The translations under genes and the position numbers were made by a program. The notes under the pieces are model-generated. The model saw only the letters and a program-made list of their open reading frames with translations. It searched no databases and was not told the origin of the DNA. From Klebsiella pneumoniae (GTDB lineage: Bacteria > Pseudomonadota > Gammaproteobacteria > Ga0077536), in NCBI GenBank assembly GCA_945862315.1, contig CAMAXW010000031.1:1-40542 (forward strand): a stretch of 40,542 nucleotides of DNA. Direction: 5' to 3'. This document shows positions 31,968 through 40,494 of the stretch, one piece after another. The first letter of the stretch is position 1; each line of letters opens with the position of its first letter.

Positions 31968-32948
31968 ATGGCCTTGAGCAAAATTCAAACGACCACAGGT
32001 ACTGCAACCCCCGCCGAACTTGGCCGCACGCTGGTGCATGAGCACGTGCTGGTAGGGTATCCCGGCTGGGAACTCGACGCCCGCGCACCCAAATTTAAAC
32101 GCGCCGACGCCATGTTGCGCGCGGTCGATCAAATGCACGAACTGCAAAGCCACGGCGTGAGCACGTTTCTCGATCCCTGCCCGATGGACCTCGGGCGTGA
32201 CCCGGTTTTTCTCGCCGAACTCTCCCAAAAAAGCGGCATGCGCATCATCTGCACCACCGGCATGTATTTCGAGGCCGAGGGCAATACGTTTACTTTTCGG
32301 CACTTACCCGTTGAGGAAGTCACGGCTATTTATGTGCAGGAAATTGAGGAAGGCATCGGCGACACCGGTATCAAAGCGGGTGCCATTAAAATGGCTACCG
32401 GCGCGAACACGGTGTCAGACTACGAACGCAAGCTCGTCATCGCCGCCGCCCGCGCCGCTAAAATTACCGGCGTCCCACTGATTTCTCACACCCAAGATGC
32501 CACCTGTGGGCATGATCAAATTGATCTCGTGACGGGCGAGGGCGTGCCGGCTTGCCAACTGCTGGTTGGACATTCAGATGGCACGCCGGATTTTGAGTAT
32601 CAAAAATCCTTGGCCGAACGTGATGCCTATGTGGGTTTCGACCGTTTTGGTATTTCGCTATTCCAGCCTGATGAAGTGCGCGTTGCCAACATTATGAAAA
32701 TGCGCGCGGCCGGGCATTTGGAACGGGTGCTGGTGTCGCACGATTCCATCATGTGTTGGTTGGGCCGTCCGCTGCCCTACGCGCCATCCTTTGAGAGCAT
32801 GTTAGAAATGCTACCCGATTGGCGCTCTACGCATATTTTCCGAAAAATCGTGCCGCAACTGCGCGAACAAGGCATGACCGAGCAGGAAATTGAAGTCATT
32901 TTAGTGGACAACCCGCGCCGCTGGTTCTCGGCTGGTTTAGCGACCTAA
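31968..32948 (+). CDS. Phosphotriesterase-family metal-dependent hydrolase (probable lactonase or ester hydrolase)
   Basis: A 326-residue amidohydrolase-superfamily protein of the PTE family. All binuclear-metal residues are visible: His24 and His26 (L-V-H-E-H-V), Lys141 (G-A-I-K-M-A-T-G) for carboxylation, His174 (L-I-S-H-T-Q), His202 (V-G-H-S-D) and Asp259 (V-S-H-D-S). Natural substrates of this family are usually lactones or related esters, with phosphotriesterase activity being promiscuous. GGAG lies eight bases before the ATG. Divergent from the kor operon and about 100 bases upstream of the unknown 227-residue gene, with which it may form an operon. A lactonase would fit downstream of ring cleavage, but this is inference. 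Confidence 0.87.
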   Translation: MALSKIQTTTGTATPAELGRTLVHEHVLVGYPGWELDARAPKFKRADAMLRAVDQMHELQSHGVSTFLDPCPMDLGRDPVFLAELSQKSGMRIICTTGMYFEAEGNTFTFRHLPVEEVTAIYVQEIEEGIGDTGIKAGAIKMATGANTVSDYERKLVIAAARAAKITGVPLISHTQDATCGHDQIDLVTGEGVPACQLLVGHSDGTPDFEYQKSLAERDAYVGFDRFGISLFQPDEVRVANIMKMRAAGHLERVLVSHDSIMCWLGRPLPYAPSFESMLEMLPDWRSTHIFRKIVPQLREQGMTEQEIEVILVDNPRRWFSAGLAT

Positions 32949-33050
32949 GCGCCTGCCTGCAGCGGAGGCCAGCAGCGCTATGTTGGTGGGCGTGCTGGTG
33001 GCCGCCGAAGCAGTCATTTTTCACCTGCCTAATTTTGAGAGAACCTCACC

Positions 33051-33734
33051 ATGAGTCTAGCCCGCATTTTTAGCGATGATGAACTGCGTGATATGGGCCG
33101 CCGCTCACTGGATCGCGTGCTCGAAGCCATCGACGCGGGCGATCCCGAAGAGGCCAAACGCCTCGCCCAGCGCATGTACAACGAATTTGTATCGATGCAC
33201 GATCTTTATCGCGACTGGATCACCGGCACGCTGAGCGACGTGGGACGACGTTTTGGAGATGAAACCCTTGAGTCGGTGATGACCGCGGGCATCGACTCCT
33301 GGTGGACGCCGATGGCGCAGAAACTGGCCGCCGAGCCGGACGACTTTGCCCGCAAAGTCAAAATGTTCGTCGCCGGGTTGCGTGGGCACCTGCAGCCGAT
33401 GGAAATCACCGAAGACGAGGAGAAAATTGAAATCCGCATGCAGCCCTGTGGCAGCGGAGGGCGCCAAATTGCCGCCGGCAAATACGCGGGTGCCAATGCG
33501 TTTTTAACCGTGGCCAAGCCCCAGCGCATGACCTATGGCCGCCCCAACATCCCCGTTTACTGCACCCACGAAATTGCCATGGAGCGGCTAGACGCCGAAC
33601 GCGATGGCCATCCGTTTGTCATTACCGAGCCCGCGGCGGAGTTGGGCCGGGATTACTGCGTGCTAAAAATTTACAAAGATCCGGCCAATATTCCGGCCCA
33701 CTATTACGAGCGTCTGGGTTTAAAGAAACCCTGA
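33051..33734 (+). CDS. Conserved-looking protein of unknown function, 227 residues
   Basis: I do not recognise this family with confidence. The first 75 residues are helical and charged (L-A-R-I-F-S-D-D-E-L-R-D-M-G-R-R, M-Y-N-E-F-V-S-M-H-D-L-Y-R-D-W). The second half holds features of a metal or cofactor site: P-C-G-S-G-G-R near 142, Y-G-R-P-N-I-P-V-Y-C-T-H-E near 173-185 and G-R-D-Y-C-V-L-K-I-Y near 211-220. There is no signal peptide or transmembrane segment. The C, G-S-G-G and Y-C-x-H-E pattern vaguely recalls the L-2-amino-thiazoline-4-carboxylate-hydrolase-like proteins, but I would not assign it. ATG follows GAGAG after a 102-base gap from the phosphotriesterase-like gene. Good codon use and length support a real gene. 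Confidence 0.8.
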   Translation: MSLARIFSDDELRDMGRRSLDRVLEAIDAGDPEEAKRLAQRMYNEFVSMHDLYRDWITGTLSDVGRRFGDETLESVMTAGIDSWWTPMAQKLAAEPDDFARKVKMFVAGLRGHLQPMEITEDEEKIEIRMQPCGSGGRQIAAGKYAGANAFLTVAKPQRMTYGRPNIPVYCTHEIAMERLDAERDGHPFVITEPAAELGRDYCVLKIYKDPANIPAHYYERLGLKKP

Positions 33735-33768
33735 CGCCCAGTGCCTCGCCCGCCGCGGTGGGTGCGGT

Positions 33769-35373
33769 TCAAGAACTGCAAGACAACATCGAACAGCCGG
33801 CCCGCTGACGCGCCCACTCGGGGCGCTTGGCGGCGTAGGCTGCGCGCCCGGGTTGTTCCTCATAGGGCCGCCGCAGCACTTCTAGGGTTTCCACCACCCG
33901 CGAATAATCACCGGCCTCGGCCAAATCGATCGCTTCCTGCGCCAAGTAGTTGCGCAGCACGTACAGCGGGTTGACCGCCTGCATGCGGGCTTTGCGTTCG
34001 TCATCGGGCGTTTGGTCGTGACCCAACCGCGCCCGCCAAGCGTCTAGCCACGCGAGGATTTCGGTGTGGATAGTGGGCGTGACGCTGGCGGGTTGATACC
34101 ACGCCGGTGCCACGATTTGCAGGAGCGCCTCGGGGCTTATTGCCGCCTGGCTTGGCACCTCGGCCAGCGCGCGGTAAAAAATTGCCATGTCGGTTTCGGT
34201 GAGACTCAGCACCCGGTACAAATTTCCCACCAGTTCGGCATCTTGCGCGGGATCAAATTGCACCAATCCCAACTTCGCGGCGAGCATGGCCTGATTAGTC
34301 GCCTCAAAGGTGCGCGGATAGGCGGCCAATGCAGCTTCCAGCCCCGGCACATCTGGCACCAGGGTGTGGAGCGCATTGGCGAGTTGGACCAAATTCCACC
34401 ACGCAATTTGGGGCTGTTGTCCGTAGCGATAGCGTTTGTGTTGGGCGTCGGTGGTGTTGGGCGTCCAGTCGGGATCGTAATTTTCTAACCACCCGTAGGG
34501 GCCGTAATCGATGGTGAGCCCTAACACGGACAGGTTGTCTGTGTTCATCACCCCGTGCACAAAGCCCACGCGCATCCAGTGGGCGATGAGGTGGGCGGTG
34601 CGGGTGGCGACTTCCGCCAGCCATTCCAGATACACCGCCGGGGAGGGCGGGCCTAGGTGTGGAAAATCGGTGCGCAGGGTGTGATCCAACAGTGCTTGGA
34701 GCAGGTCTTTTTCGCCGCGTGCGGCAAACAATTGAAAATTGCCAAAGCGGGTGAAGTGGGGCGCCACGCGGCACACCACCGCGCCAGGTTCGGCGCGCGC
34801 GTGGCCGTCGTAGAACATATCGCGTACCACGGGTTCCCCGGTGCCAATCAGGCATAACGCACGGGTTGTCGGCACGCCCAAGTGGTGCATGGCCTCGCTG
34901 CATAAAAATTCGCGGATGGAGGAGCGCAACACCGCCAGCCCATCGGCGGAACGCGAGTAGGGGGTGGCACCCGCACCCTTGAGTTGCAGCGTCCAGCGCT
35001 GACCTGCTTGGTTTAGGGTCTCGCCGAGATTAATGGCCCGTCCGTCGCCCAATTGGCCAGCCCAATGACCAAATTGGTGGCCCCCGTAGCACATCGCGAA
35101 AGGATCCATGCCGGGCAGCAGCGCATTGCCCGCGAACACCTGCAAGAACTCGGGACTAGCGCAGTCGGCTGGGGTCAGGTCTAGGAGGGTGGCCACCTCG
35201 GCGGCGACTGCCACCAAGTGGGGCGCGGCGACGGGTGTGGGTGCCACCCGCGAATAGGCCGCGCCGGTGACTTCTCGGCGATAGTTCTCGGCGATGGGAT
35301 CAGCGGGCAGCGCCTGCGTGAAGGCGTTGTCAAACTGCAGTCCTGCTAGCGCGCGGTGCGTGGTCGTCGGCAT
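33769..35373 (-). CDS. selO: Protein adenylyltransferase SelO (YdiU family)
   Basis: A 534-residue SelO pseudokinase. Family marks: C-Y-G-G-H-Q-F-G-H-W-A-G-Q-L-G-D-G-R-A, Q-L-K-G-A-G-A-T-P-Y-S-R, and G-V-M-N-T-D-N-L-S-V-L-G-L-T-I-D-Y-G-P. SelO binds ATP upside down and transfers AMP to Ser/Thr/Tyr of redox-related proteins. The C-terminus reads C-S-M-L-S-C-S-S: the third residue from the end, selenocysteine in some SelO proteins, is an ordinary Cys here. ATG 35373 overlaps the stop of the TlpA-like gene (T-G-A-T-G), so the two are coupled; a GTG immediately upstream is possible. Coupling with a thioredoxin-like gene fits SelO's link with redox stress. Confidence 0.93.
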   Translation of the reverse strand: MPTTTHRALAGLQFDNAFTQALPADPIAENYRREVTGAAYSRVAPTPVAAPHLVAVAAEVATLLDLTPADCASPEFLQVFAGNALLPGMDPFAMCYGGHQFGHWAGQLGDGRAINLGETLNQAGQRWTLQLKGAGATPYSRSADGLAVLRSSIREFLCSEAMHHLGVPTTRALCLIGTGEPVVRDMFYDGHARAEPGAVVCRVAPHFTRFGNFQLFAARGEKDLLQALLDHTLRTDFPHLGPPSPAVYLEWLAEVATRTAHLIAHWMRVGFVHGVMNTDNLSVLGLTIDYGPYGWLENYDPDWTPNTTDAQHKRYRYGQQPQIAWWNLVQLANALHTLVPDVPGLEAALAAYPRTFEATNQAMLAAKLGLVQFDPAQDAELVGNLYRVLSLTETDMAIFYRALAEVPSQAAISPEALLQIVAPAWYQPASVTPTIHTEILAWLDAWRARLGHDQTPDDERKARMQAVNPLYVLRNYLAQEAIDLAEAGDYSRVVETLEVLRRPYEEQPGRAAYAAKRPEWARQRAGCSMLSCSS

Positions 35374-35909
35374 CACGGTTGGCCCTTGACGTAATTCTCT
35401 AGGGTATTGGCGGCAATCACCCCAGATTTAAAGGCCACGAGTTGGCGCTTTGGATTGAACACCAGGTAGGTGGGGGTGCCGGTAAATTCCTCCCCCGTGG
35501 CCGTTTGAAACATTCTGCCGATGACCTCGGCGTTGGCCACGACGGTGGGATAAGAAAACGGCTTTTTTGCGACGTAAGCCCGCACCTCATCTAGGGCCTC
35601 CATACCATCTAAGGACACCCCCAATACTTGCGCATCACGAGCCTCGTGGGCGTTATGGAAAGCGCTCAGCAGCGGATACTGTTTGCGGCAAATGCCGCAG
35701 TAAGTCGTCCACATCATGACGACTGTCCAGCGTCCGGGCTGGATTTGCTCCGCAAAGGTGGACTCCACCCCAGCCAGGGTTTTAACCGGAATGCCGGCGG
35801 CCGTTGCCGTTCCTGTAAGGCTGGCGATCAGCAGCAGGGCACTGCGCGCCACGGTGGTGAGCCAGTGGTGGGTGCTGTGATGACGGCACGGGTTGCCCGC
35901 GGTGCTCAC
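35373..35909 (-). CDS. TlpA/ResA-like exported thiol:disulfide protein
   Basis: A 178-residue thioredoxin-fold protein. GTG 35909 is chosen as start because it overlaps the hydrolase stop as GTGA. The N-terminus holds a hydrophobic segment (S-A-L-L-L-I-A-S-L-T-G) ending T-A-T-A-A-G, a plausible signal peptide with cleavage near residue 38. The active site is W-T-T-Y-C-G-I-C (Cys71, Cys74) and the cis-proline loop is G-T-P-T-Y-L-V-F. It should reduce or exchange disulfides in the periplasm. The CGIC pair differs from the common C-x-P-C of TlpA proteins. Sits between an alpha/beta hydrolase and selO with overlaps on both sides. Confidence 0.85.
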   Translation of the reverse strand: MSTAGNPCRHHSTHHWLTTVARSALLLIASLTGTATAAGIPVKTLAGVESTFAEQIQPGRWTVVMMWTTYCGICRKQYPLLSAFHNAHEARDAQVLGVSLDGMEALDEVRAYVAKKPFSYPTVVANAEVIGRMFQTATGEEFTGTPTYLVFNPKRQLVAFKSGVIAANTLENYVKGQP

Positions 35910-36835
35910 GAGAGCCACTCGCGTAGTTTGCTCGCGGCATCTTCTAGTGCCTGTTTGCCGCCATCGATCCGGCTACCCATGCGCGCAAAACCGTGAATCA
36001 TGCCGGCATAACAGTGGTAGTCCACCGCCACCCCGGCGGCGCGCAGCGCCTCGGCGTAGGCAATCCCTTCATCGCGCAGTGGGTCAAATTCGGCGGTTTG
36101 AATAATCGCCGCCGGGAGCCCGGCGTGGCTCGCGGCTCGCAGGGGTGAAGCCCTCGGATCTGTGCGCGCCGCACGGTCCGGGAGATACCAGTTGGTGAAC
36201 ATTTCTAACGCGGCGGTGGTGAGCAAATAGCCTTGACCGTTAGTGCGTAGAGATTCAGTGTCGGCGGCAAAATCGACCGCTGGGTAAATGAGCAGTTGCG
36301 CGCGCAGCCAGTGCTCGCCGGCATCGCGCAGCGCCAGACACACCAAGGTGGCCAGACTGCCCCCGGCCGAATCCCCGCCAACCGCCAGCCGTGCAGGATT
36401 GATGCCCCATTCCTTGGCGCGCTGATGCAGCGCGTGGGTGGCCGCTAAACAGTCTTCGAGTGCTGCCGGGAACGGGTGTTCAGGGGCGAGGCGATAATCC
36501 ACCGCCACCACGCTAAAACCACCGGCGAAGGCGAGATGCCGGCACAGATGGTCGTGGGTTTCGAGATCGCCTGCCGCCCAACCCCCACCGTGAAAAAACA
36601 CCAGCGCGGGGAACCCGCCCGCTGGGACATCTAGTGTTGGCTGGTACAAGCGGGCCGGGATGTTGCCGGCCAGAGTTAAATCTTCAACCCGCGCCAGTGG
36701 CCCCGGGTTGTACACAAAATTAGCGGTGCCCGCAGCGTAGGCGAGGCGCACGGCGAGGGCCGTGCCGGCGTTAAAAGGCGCGCCGGCTTGGGCCGCGGCG
36801 GCGGTAATGGCGGCGCATTGAGGATGCAGCGGCAT
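35906..36835 (-). CDS. Alpha/beta hydrolase, hormone-sensitive-lipase (acetyl esterase) family
   Basis: A 309-residue HSL-type esterase. The oxyanion motif H-G-G-G-W is at 82-86, the nucleophile Ser156 in G-D-S-A-G-G, the acid Asp251 in E-F-D-P-L-R-D-E-G and the histidine His281 in M-I-H-G-F. It hydrolyses short- to medium-chain esters, and related enzymes act on terpenoid or steroid esters. ATG 36835 has GGAG six bases upstream; the ten residues before it in the open frame are unlikely. It is the first gene of the leftward run with the TlpA-like gene and selO, and its end overlaps the TlpA-like start by 4 bases. No signal peptide, so probably cytoplasmic. Confidence 0.9.
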   Translation of the reverse strand: MPLHPQCAAITAAAAQAGAPFNAGTALAVRLAYAAGTANFVYNPGPLARVEDLTLAGNIPARLYQPTLDVPAGGFPALVFFHGGGWAAGDLETHDHLCRHLAFAGGFSVVAVDYRLAPEHPFPAALEDCLAATHALHQRAKEWGINPARLAVGGDSAGGSLATLVCLALRDAGEHWLRAQLLIYPAVDFAADTESLRTNGQGYLLTTAALEMFTNWYLPDRAARTDPRASPLRAASHAGLPAAIIQTAEFDPLRDEGIAYAEALRAAGVAVDYHCYAGMIHGFARMGSRIDGGKQALEDAASKLREWLS

Positions 36836-36906
36836 GGTGATCTCCGAATTCTTGAGTTGAGGCACGCACGATAGACGCGCGCGCGGTGAAAGTCATTGCG
36901 CGAGCA

Positions 36907-38142
36907 TCAGCGCGTGGAGACGGCCTCGGGCAAGCGGTCCATGGTGCGCAATTCTGGGAACCAGCGCCGAAAGCCAACGACCACTAAGAGCGTCGCTACC
37001 CCGCCCAGCATGACCGCAGGCACCAGCCCAAAGTAGCGTGCGGTCACGCCAGACTCAAACTCTCCCAGCTCGTTGGACGAGCCAATAAAGATGGCGTTCA
37101 CCGCGCTCACCCGACCGCGAATGGCATCCGGCGTTTGTAATTGCACCAGCAGGTGTCGCACATAAATACTCACCATATCGCCAGCGCCCAGACAGAACAG
37201 GGCGCAGAGTGAGAGCCACATATCGTGCGAGGCGCCAAACACCAACGTGGCGCAGCCATAAACGGCAACGCCGCTAAAGAGCCAACGGCCTACGTGGCGC
37301 TTGAGCGGGTAGACCGCCAACCCGGCGGCAACCACCAGCGCGCCTAAGCCTGGCGCTGCGCGCAGCAAGCCCAGGCCCACCGGACCCACCCGCAACACAT
37401 CGGCGGCAAAAATAGGCAGCAGCGCGGTGGCACCCCCAAACAGCACTGCGAACAGATCCAGCGAAATCGCGCCCAACACCACGCGCTGGCGCAACACAAA
37501 ACGCAGGCCCTCTAGGGTGTCGTTGAGCCGCCACGCCGCGCGCGGACTGGCCGCCAGTGGCTTGATGGCCAGCACTAACACCATGGCGAGTAATAGCAGC
37601 CCAGCCGTTGTGGCATAAACCACGGCGGGTCCCAGCAGGTAGAGCGCGCCACCTACGCCCGGCCCACCGATGGCCGCGGTTTGGAACAGCGTGCCGTTGA
37701 TGGCCACCGCGTTGGGGAAAACGGCTGGCGGCACCAGTTTGGGCGTGATCGCTTGGCCAGCAGGCATCCAAAACGCACGCCCGGCGCCAAAAAACGCCAT
37801 CGCCACATACATCGCCCAGACCCGCGGTTGGTGAGACCACGCCAGCCAGAACAACAAACCTGCGCTGAACACCTCGCAGGCGTAGGCACCTGCCAGCACC
37901 AACCGGCGGTCGGCGACATCGGCCACCTGGCCGGCCGGCAGCACGAGGGTCACGAAGGGGAGGAATTGCGCGAGCCCCGCGAACCCTAAAGCCAGCGGAT
38001 CGTGGGTGAGTGCGTAGAGTTGCCAGCCGGCGGCGACACTCAACATTTGCCAAGCCAGCGTCGCGGCGAAGCGCGCGGTGGTGTAGAGCGCGAAATCGCG
38101 GTAACGCAGGGCGTGGAGGGCGCGCGGTAGGCGCCACCTCAC
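36907..38142 (-). CDS. MFS exporter, EntS/MFS_3 type
   Basis: A 411-residue major facilitator with about 11-12 membrane segments. The start is the GTG at 38142, which overlaps the stop of the CinA-like gene as GTGA and is directly followed by R-W-R-L-P-R-A-L-H-A-L-R-Y-R-D-F-A-L-Y, the usual beginning of this group; the 79 residues before it in the open frame come from another frame of the CinA gene. G-Q-V-A-D-V-A-D-R-R is the loop 2-3 motif and G-R-A-F-W-M-P-A-G-Q-A follows. Such proteins export siderophores, drugs or metabolites. The substrate is unknown. Confidence 0.88.
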   Translation of the reverse strand: MRWRLPRALHALRYRDFALYTTARFAATLAWQMLSVAAGWQLYALTHDPLALGFAGLAQFLPFVTLVLPAGQVADVADRRLVLAGAYACEVFSAGLLFWLAWSHQPRVWAMYVAMAFFGAGRAFWMPAGQAITPKLVPPAVFPNAVAINGTLFQTAAIGGPGVGGALYLLGPAVVYATTAGLLLLAMVLVLAIKPLAASPRAAWRLNDTLEGLRFVLRQRVVLGAISLDLFAVLFGGATALLPIFAADVLRVGPVGLGLLRAAPGLGALVVAAGLAVYPLKRHVGRWLFSGVAVYGCATLVFGASHDMWLSLCALFCLGAGDMVSIYVRHLLVQLQTPDAIRGRVSAVNAIFIGSSNELGEFESGVTARYFGLVPAVMLGGVATLLVVVGFRRWFPELRTMDRLPEAVSTR

Positions 38143-38627
38143 GGCTGGGCGAGTATCGCTTCGTGCAATAGATTGAGCGCGGCCTGGGTGTAGGCCCACA
38201 TATTGGGTTCGCGGTCGGCACCTGCGTTTTCGATCAGACGGGAGCGCCGCACCGGGCCATCGACGACCAACCAGCACACGCCGGCGGGAATGCCGTAGCG
38301 TGACCCGGTGGGCCCGGTCGTGCCAATCTCGGCTACCGACCAGGTGGCGCCCAGTTTGGTGCGAATGGCCACCGCGCAACGGGTGACATAGTCCTCGCTC
38401 AGCGGGACCACGTGGCGGACGTCCTCATCGGGAATTTCCAGCAAGATGCGGCGGGCTTCGCGGGTATAGATCACCCCACCGCCGAGGTAATAAGCGGAGG
38501 CCCCGGGGATCGCTAAAAGGGCGGCAGAAATCAGCCCGCCGGCGGAGGATTCTGATACCGCCACGGTTTGGGCGCGCGTTTTAAGTTCGGTCGCGACTTC
38601 GGCGGCAAGCGTGGATAGCATATTCAT
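38139..38627 (-). CDS. CinA C-terminal domain family protein (nicotinamide-nucleotide amidohydrolase-like)
   Basis: A protein of about 162 residues matching the stand-alone CinA/PncC domain: V-A-V-S-E-S-S-A-G-G-L-I-S-A-A-L-L-A-I-P-G-A-S-A-Y-Y-L-G-G-G-V-I-Y, then E-I-G-T-T-G-P-T-G-S-R-Y-G-I-P-A-G. PncC-type members deamidate NMN to nicotinate mononucleotide, but G-x-x-G-P differs here (T-T-G-P-T-G) and the enzyme class is not certain. Start is ambiguous: ATG 38627, ATG 38621 or TTG 38636, since the only purine-rich site (GAGGAA) is just upstream of all three. Coupled by GTGA to the MFS gene. Divergent from the quinone-oxidoreductase-like gene. Confidence 0.82.
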   Translation of the reverse strand: MNMLSTLAAEVATELKTRAQTVAVSESSAGGLISAALLAIPGASAYYLGGGVIYTREARRILLEIPDEDVRHVVPLSEDYVTRCAVAIRTKLGATWSVAEIGTTGPTGSRYGIPAGVCWLVVDGPVRRSRLIENAGADREPNMWAYTQAALNLLHEAILAQP

Positions 38628-38676
38628 ATTCAGCAAGGTTCCTCGGCGGGTCGGTGTTAGGTCACAGGAGAGTAAG

Positions 38677-39678
38677 TTGGAAAGCAGTAATCCTCAAATG
38701 CGCGCGTGGCGCGTACAGACCTTGGGCGACTATCACGCCCTCACGTTGGAGACCCAGCCCACGCCGATCCCCTTGCCGGGGGAAGCGCTGGTGGCGATTC
38801 GCGCTTTTGCGCCGGGCTTCCCAGACATGTTGATGATTCAGGGTCTCTATCAACTTAAACCCACGCTGCCCTTTACGCCGTGTTCTGAGTTTTGCGGGGT
38901 GGTGAGCGCGGTGGGCGAAGGGGTGCTGCAGTTTAAGCCTGGAGACTCAGTGATGGGGATGGCGCGCTTTGGCGCGGCGGCGCAATTCATCACCTGGCGC
39001 GCCAGCGAACTGCTGCCCCTGCCGGCGGCTTTCGATTTTGCGCACGGCGCCGCTTATCTCGTGGCTTATAAAACCGCCTACGTGGCTTTGGTGGTACGCG
39101 GTGCGCTACAGGCGGGAGATACCCTGTTGGTGCATGGCGCGGCCGGGGGAGTGGGCTTGGCGGCGGTGGATCTGGGTCTTCACCTCGGGGCGAGAGTCAT
39201 TGCGACCGCCAGCGGGGCAGAAAAAATGGCCGTGGTGCGCGCCAAAGGTGCCCACCACGTGCTGGACGCCCGGGGGGCGGGTTTTCGCGAAGCGGTGAAA
39301 GCGCTCACCGGTGGGCGCGGCGCCGATGTCATCTACGACCCCGTGGGTGGGGATGTCTTTGATGAATCCCTCCGCTGCATCGCGCCTTTCGGGCGGATGC
39401 TGGTGATCGGTTTTGCCAGCGGGCGCATTCCTACGGCGTCGATGAATTACGCGCTGATCAAACAAATTTCGCTGATTGGCGTGCGCGCGGGTGAATATGG
39501 TCGCCTCGATCCCGCGGGCGGGGCGAGGGTCAACGCCGCGTTGCTGGCCGCCGCTCAAGCTGGCCAACTCACGCCGCACGTACACGCCCGGTTTAGTTTT
39601 ACGCAACTCCCGCAGGCGTTCGATGAAATCGCCGGCCGGCGCGTGATCGGGCGGGTGGTGGTTGAGACGGACAATTAA
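38677..39678 (+). CDS. NAD(P)H:quinone oxidoreductase-like MDR protein (zinc-independent)
   Basis: A 333-residue medium-chain reductase. A TTG at 38677 is preferred because GGAG lies six bases upstream; the ATG at 38698 (M-R-A-W-R-V-Q) has no site and is the alternative. The N-terminal GroES-like domain has F-A-P-G-F-P-D-M-L-M-I-Q-G-L-Y-Q and F-T-P-C-S-E-F-C-G-V-V, lacking structural zinc cysteines. The Rossmann motif is H-G-A-A-G-G-V-G-L-A-A-V (about 163-174), as in quinone reductases, and D-V-I-Y-D-P-V-G-G-D follows. Such enzymes reduce quinones or the double bonds of enones and enoyl-CoA with NADPH. Followed 12 bases later by the LLM gene, so probably one operon. Confidence 0.88.
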   Translation: MESSNPQMRAWRVQTLGDYHALTLETQPTPIPLPGEALVAIRAFAPGFPDMLMIQGLYQLKPTLPFTPCSEFCGVVSAVGEGVLQFKPGDSVMGMARFGAAAQFITWRASELLPLPAAFDFAHGAAYLVAYKTAYVALVVRGALQAGDTLLVHGAAGGVGLAAVDLGLHLGARVIATASGAEKMAVVRAKGAHHVLDARGAGFREAVKALTGGRGADVIYDPVGGDVFDESLRCIAPFGRMLVIGFASGRIPTASMNYALIKQISLIGVRAGEYGRLDPAGGARVNAALLAAAQAGQLTPHVHARFSFTQLPQAFDEIAGRRVIGRVVVETDN

Positions 39679-39690
39679 AAGGAATTGCGC

Positions 39691-40494
39691 ATGCGCCTAG
39701 GCATTCTGCTCCGCAACATGGGGCCCCAATCGCTCCCCGCCACCTTACGCGCCTGCGCGATGGAGGCGGAGGCGGCCGGGCTAGACGACTTATGGGTGGT
39801 CGACCACCTCGCCATTGCGCCAGACGAGGCCGAAGGCTCGGGTGGGCGCTACTTAGAGGCGCTCGCCACCCTGGCTTATCTCGCCGGCATTACCACGCGT
39901 ATTGGCTTGGGGGTTAGCGTGCTCATTGCGCCTTATCGCCCACCGCTGGTGACCGCCAAATGGGTGGCGAGCGTGCAGGAGTTAGCCCATGGGCGTTTGC
40001 ACTTGGGCGTGGGCGTGGGTTGGATGGCGACGGAATTTCGCGCTCTGGGCGTGGACCGCCGGCGCCGCGGTGCTTTGACCGACGAACTCTTGGCCTTACT
40101 GCACGAGTGTTTTGCGCAGGATGTCGTGATCCAACACGGCCAGCCGTTTATTTTTGCGCCGCGACCCGCCCGTCCGCCGCTGCTGTTAGGCGGCACGGCG
40201 GCGCACGCGTTCGCGCGCATCGTGCGTTATGGCGATGGTTGGATGCCAATGACCGGCGATCCCGCAGCGCTGCGCGAGCCGGTGCAACACCTGACCCAGC
40301 TGATGCTGGCGGCCGGTCGGCCAGCCCCGGTAGTGATCCCGCTCACCACCCTGCCGTTAGATGACCCGCCGCGTGCCCGCGACCTACTGGCCGAGTTGAC
40401 GGCGCTCGGCGCAACCGGGGTCATGCACACCGGTCGCTATGCCGATGCGGACGAATTCGCCGCGATGAGCGCACAACTACAGGCCTTACGGTAG
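39691..40494 (+). CDS. LLM-class (luciferase-like) oxidoreductase
   Basis: A 267-residue luciferase-like TIM-barrel protein starting at ATG 39691, with AAAAGGA seven bases upstream. Family segments: L-G-I-L-L-R-N-M-G, A-A-G-L-D-D-L-W-V-V-D-H, R-I-G-L-G-V-S-V-L-I-A-P-Y-R-P-P, R-L-H-L-G-V-G-V-G-W and Y-G-D-G-W-M-P-M. It is the second LLM protein in the window, and shorter than the one at 23996-24874. Oxidation or reduction of an alicyclic ketone, alcohol or enone with FMN or F420 is possible, but the cofactor cannot be decided by eye. The 48 bases after its stop to the window end hold nothing recognisable. Confidence 0.85.
   Translation: MRLGILLRNMGPQSLPATLRACAMEAEAAGLDDLWVVDHLAIAPDEAEGSGGRYLEALATLAYLAGITTRIGLGVSVLIAPYRPPLVTAKWVASVQELAHGRLHLGVGVGWMATEFRALGVDRRRRGALTDELLALLHECFAQDVVIQHGQPFIFAPRPARPPLLLGGTAAHAFARIVRYGDGWMPMTGDPAALREPVQHLTQLMLAAGRPAPVVIPLTTLPLDDPPRARDLLAELTALGATGVMHTGRYADADEFAAMSAQLQALR

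Noticed and set aside
33769-33810. Selenocysteine in SelO
   Set aside because: The C-terminus reads C-S-S with an ordinary cysteine codon and a normal stop; no recoded TGA is needed.
38143-38379. 79-residue N-terminal extension of the MFS protein
   Set aside because: It is another frame of the CinA-like gene; the GTGA overlap at 38139-38142 gives a normal MFS start.
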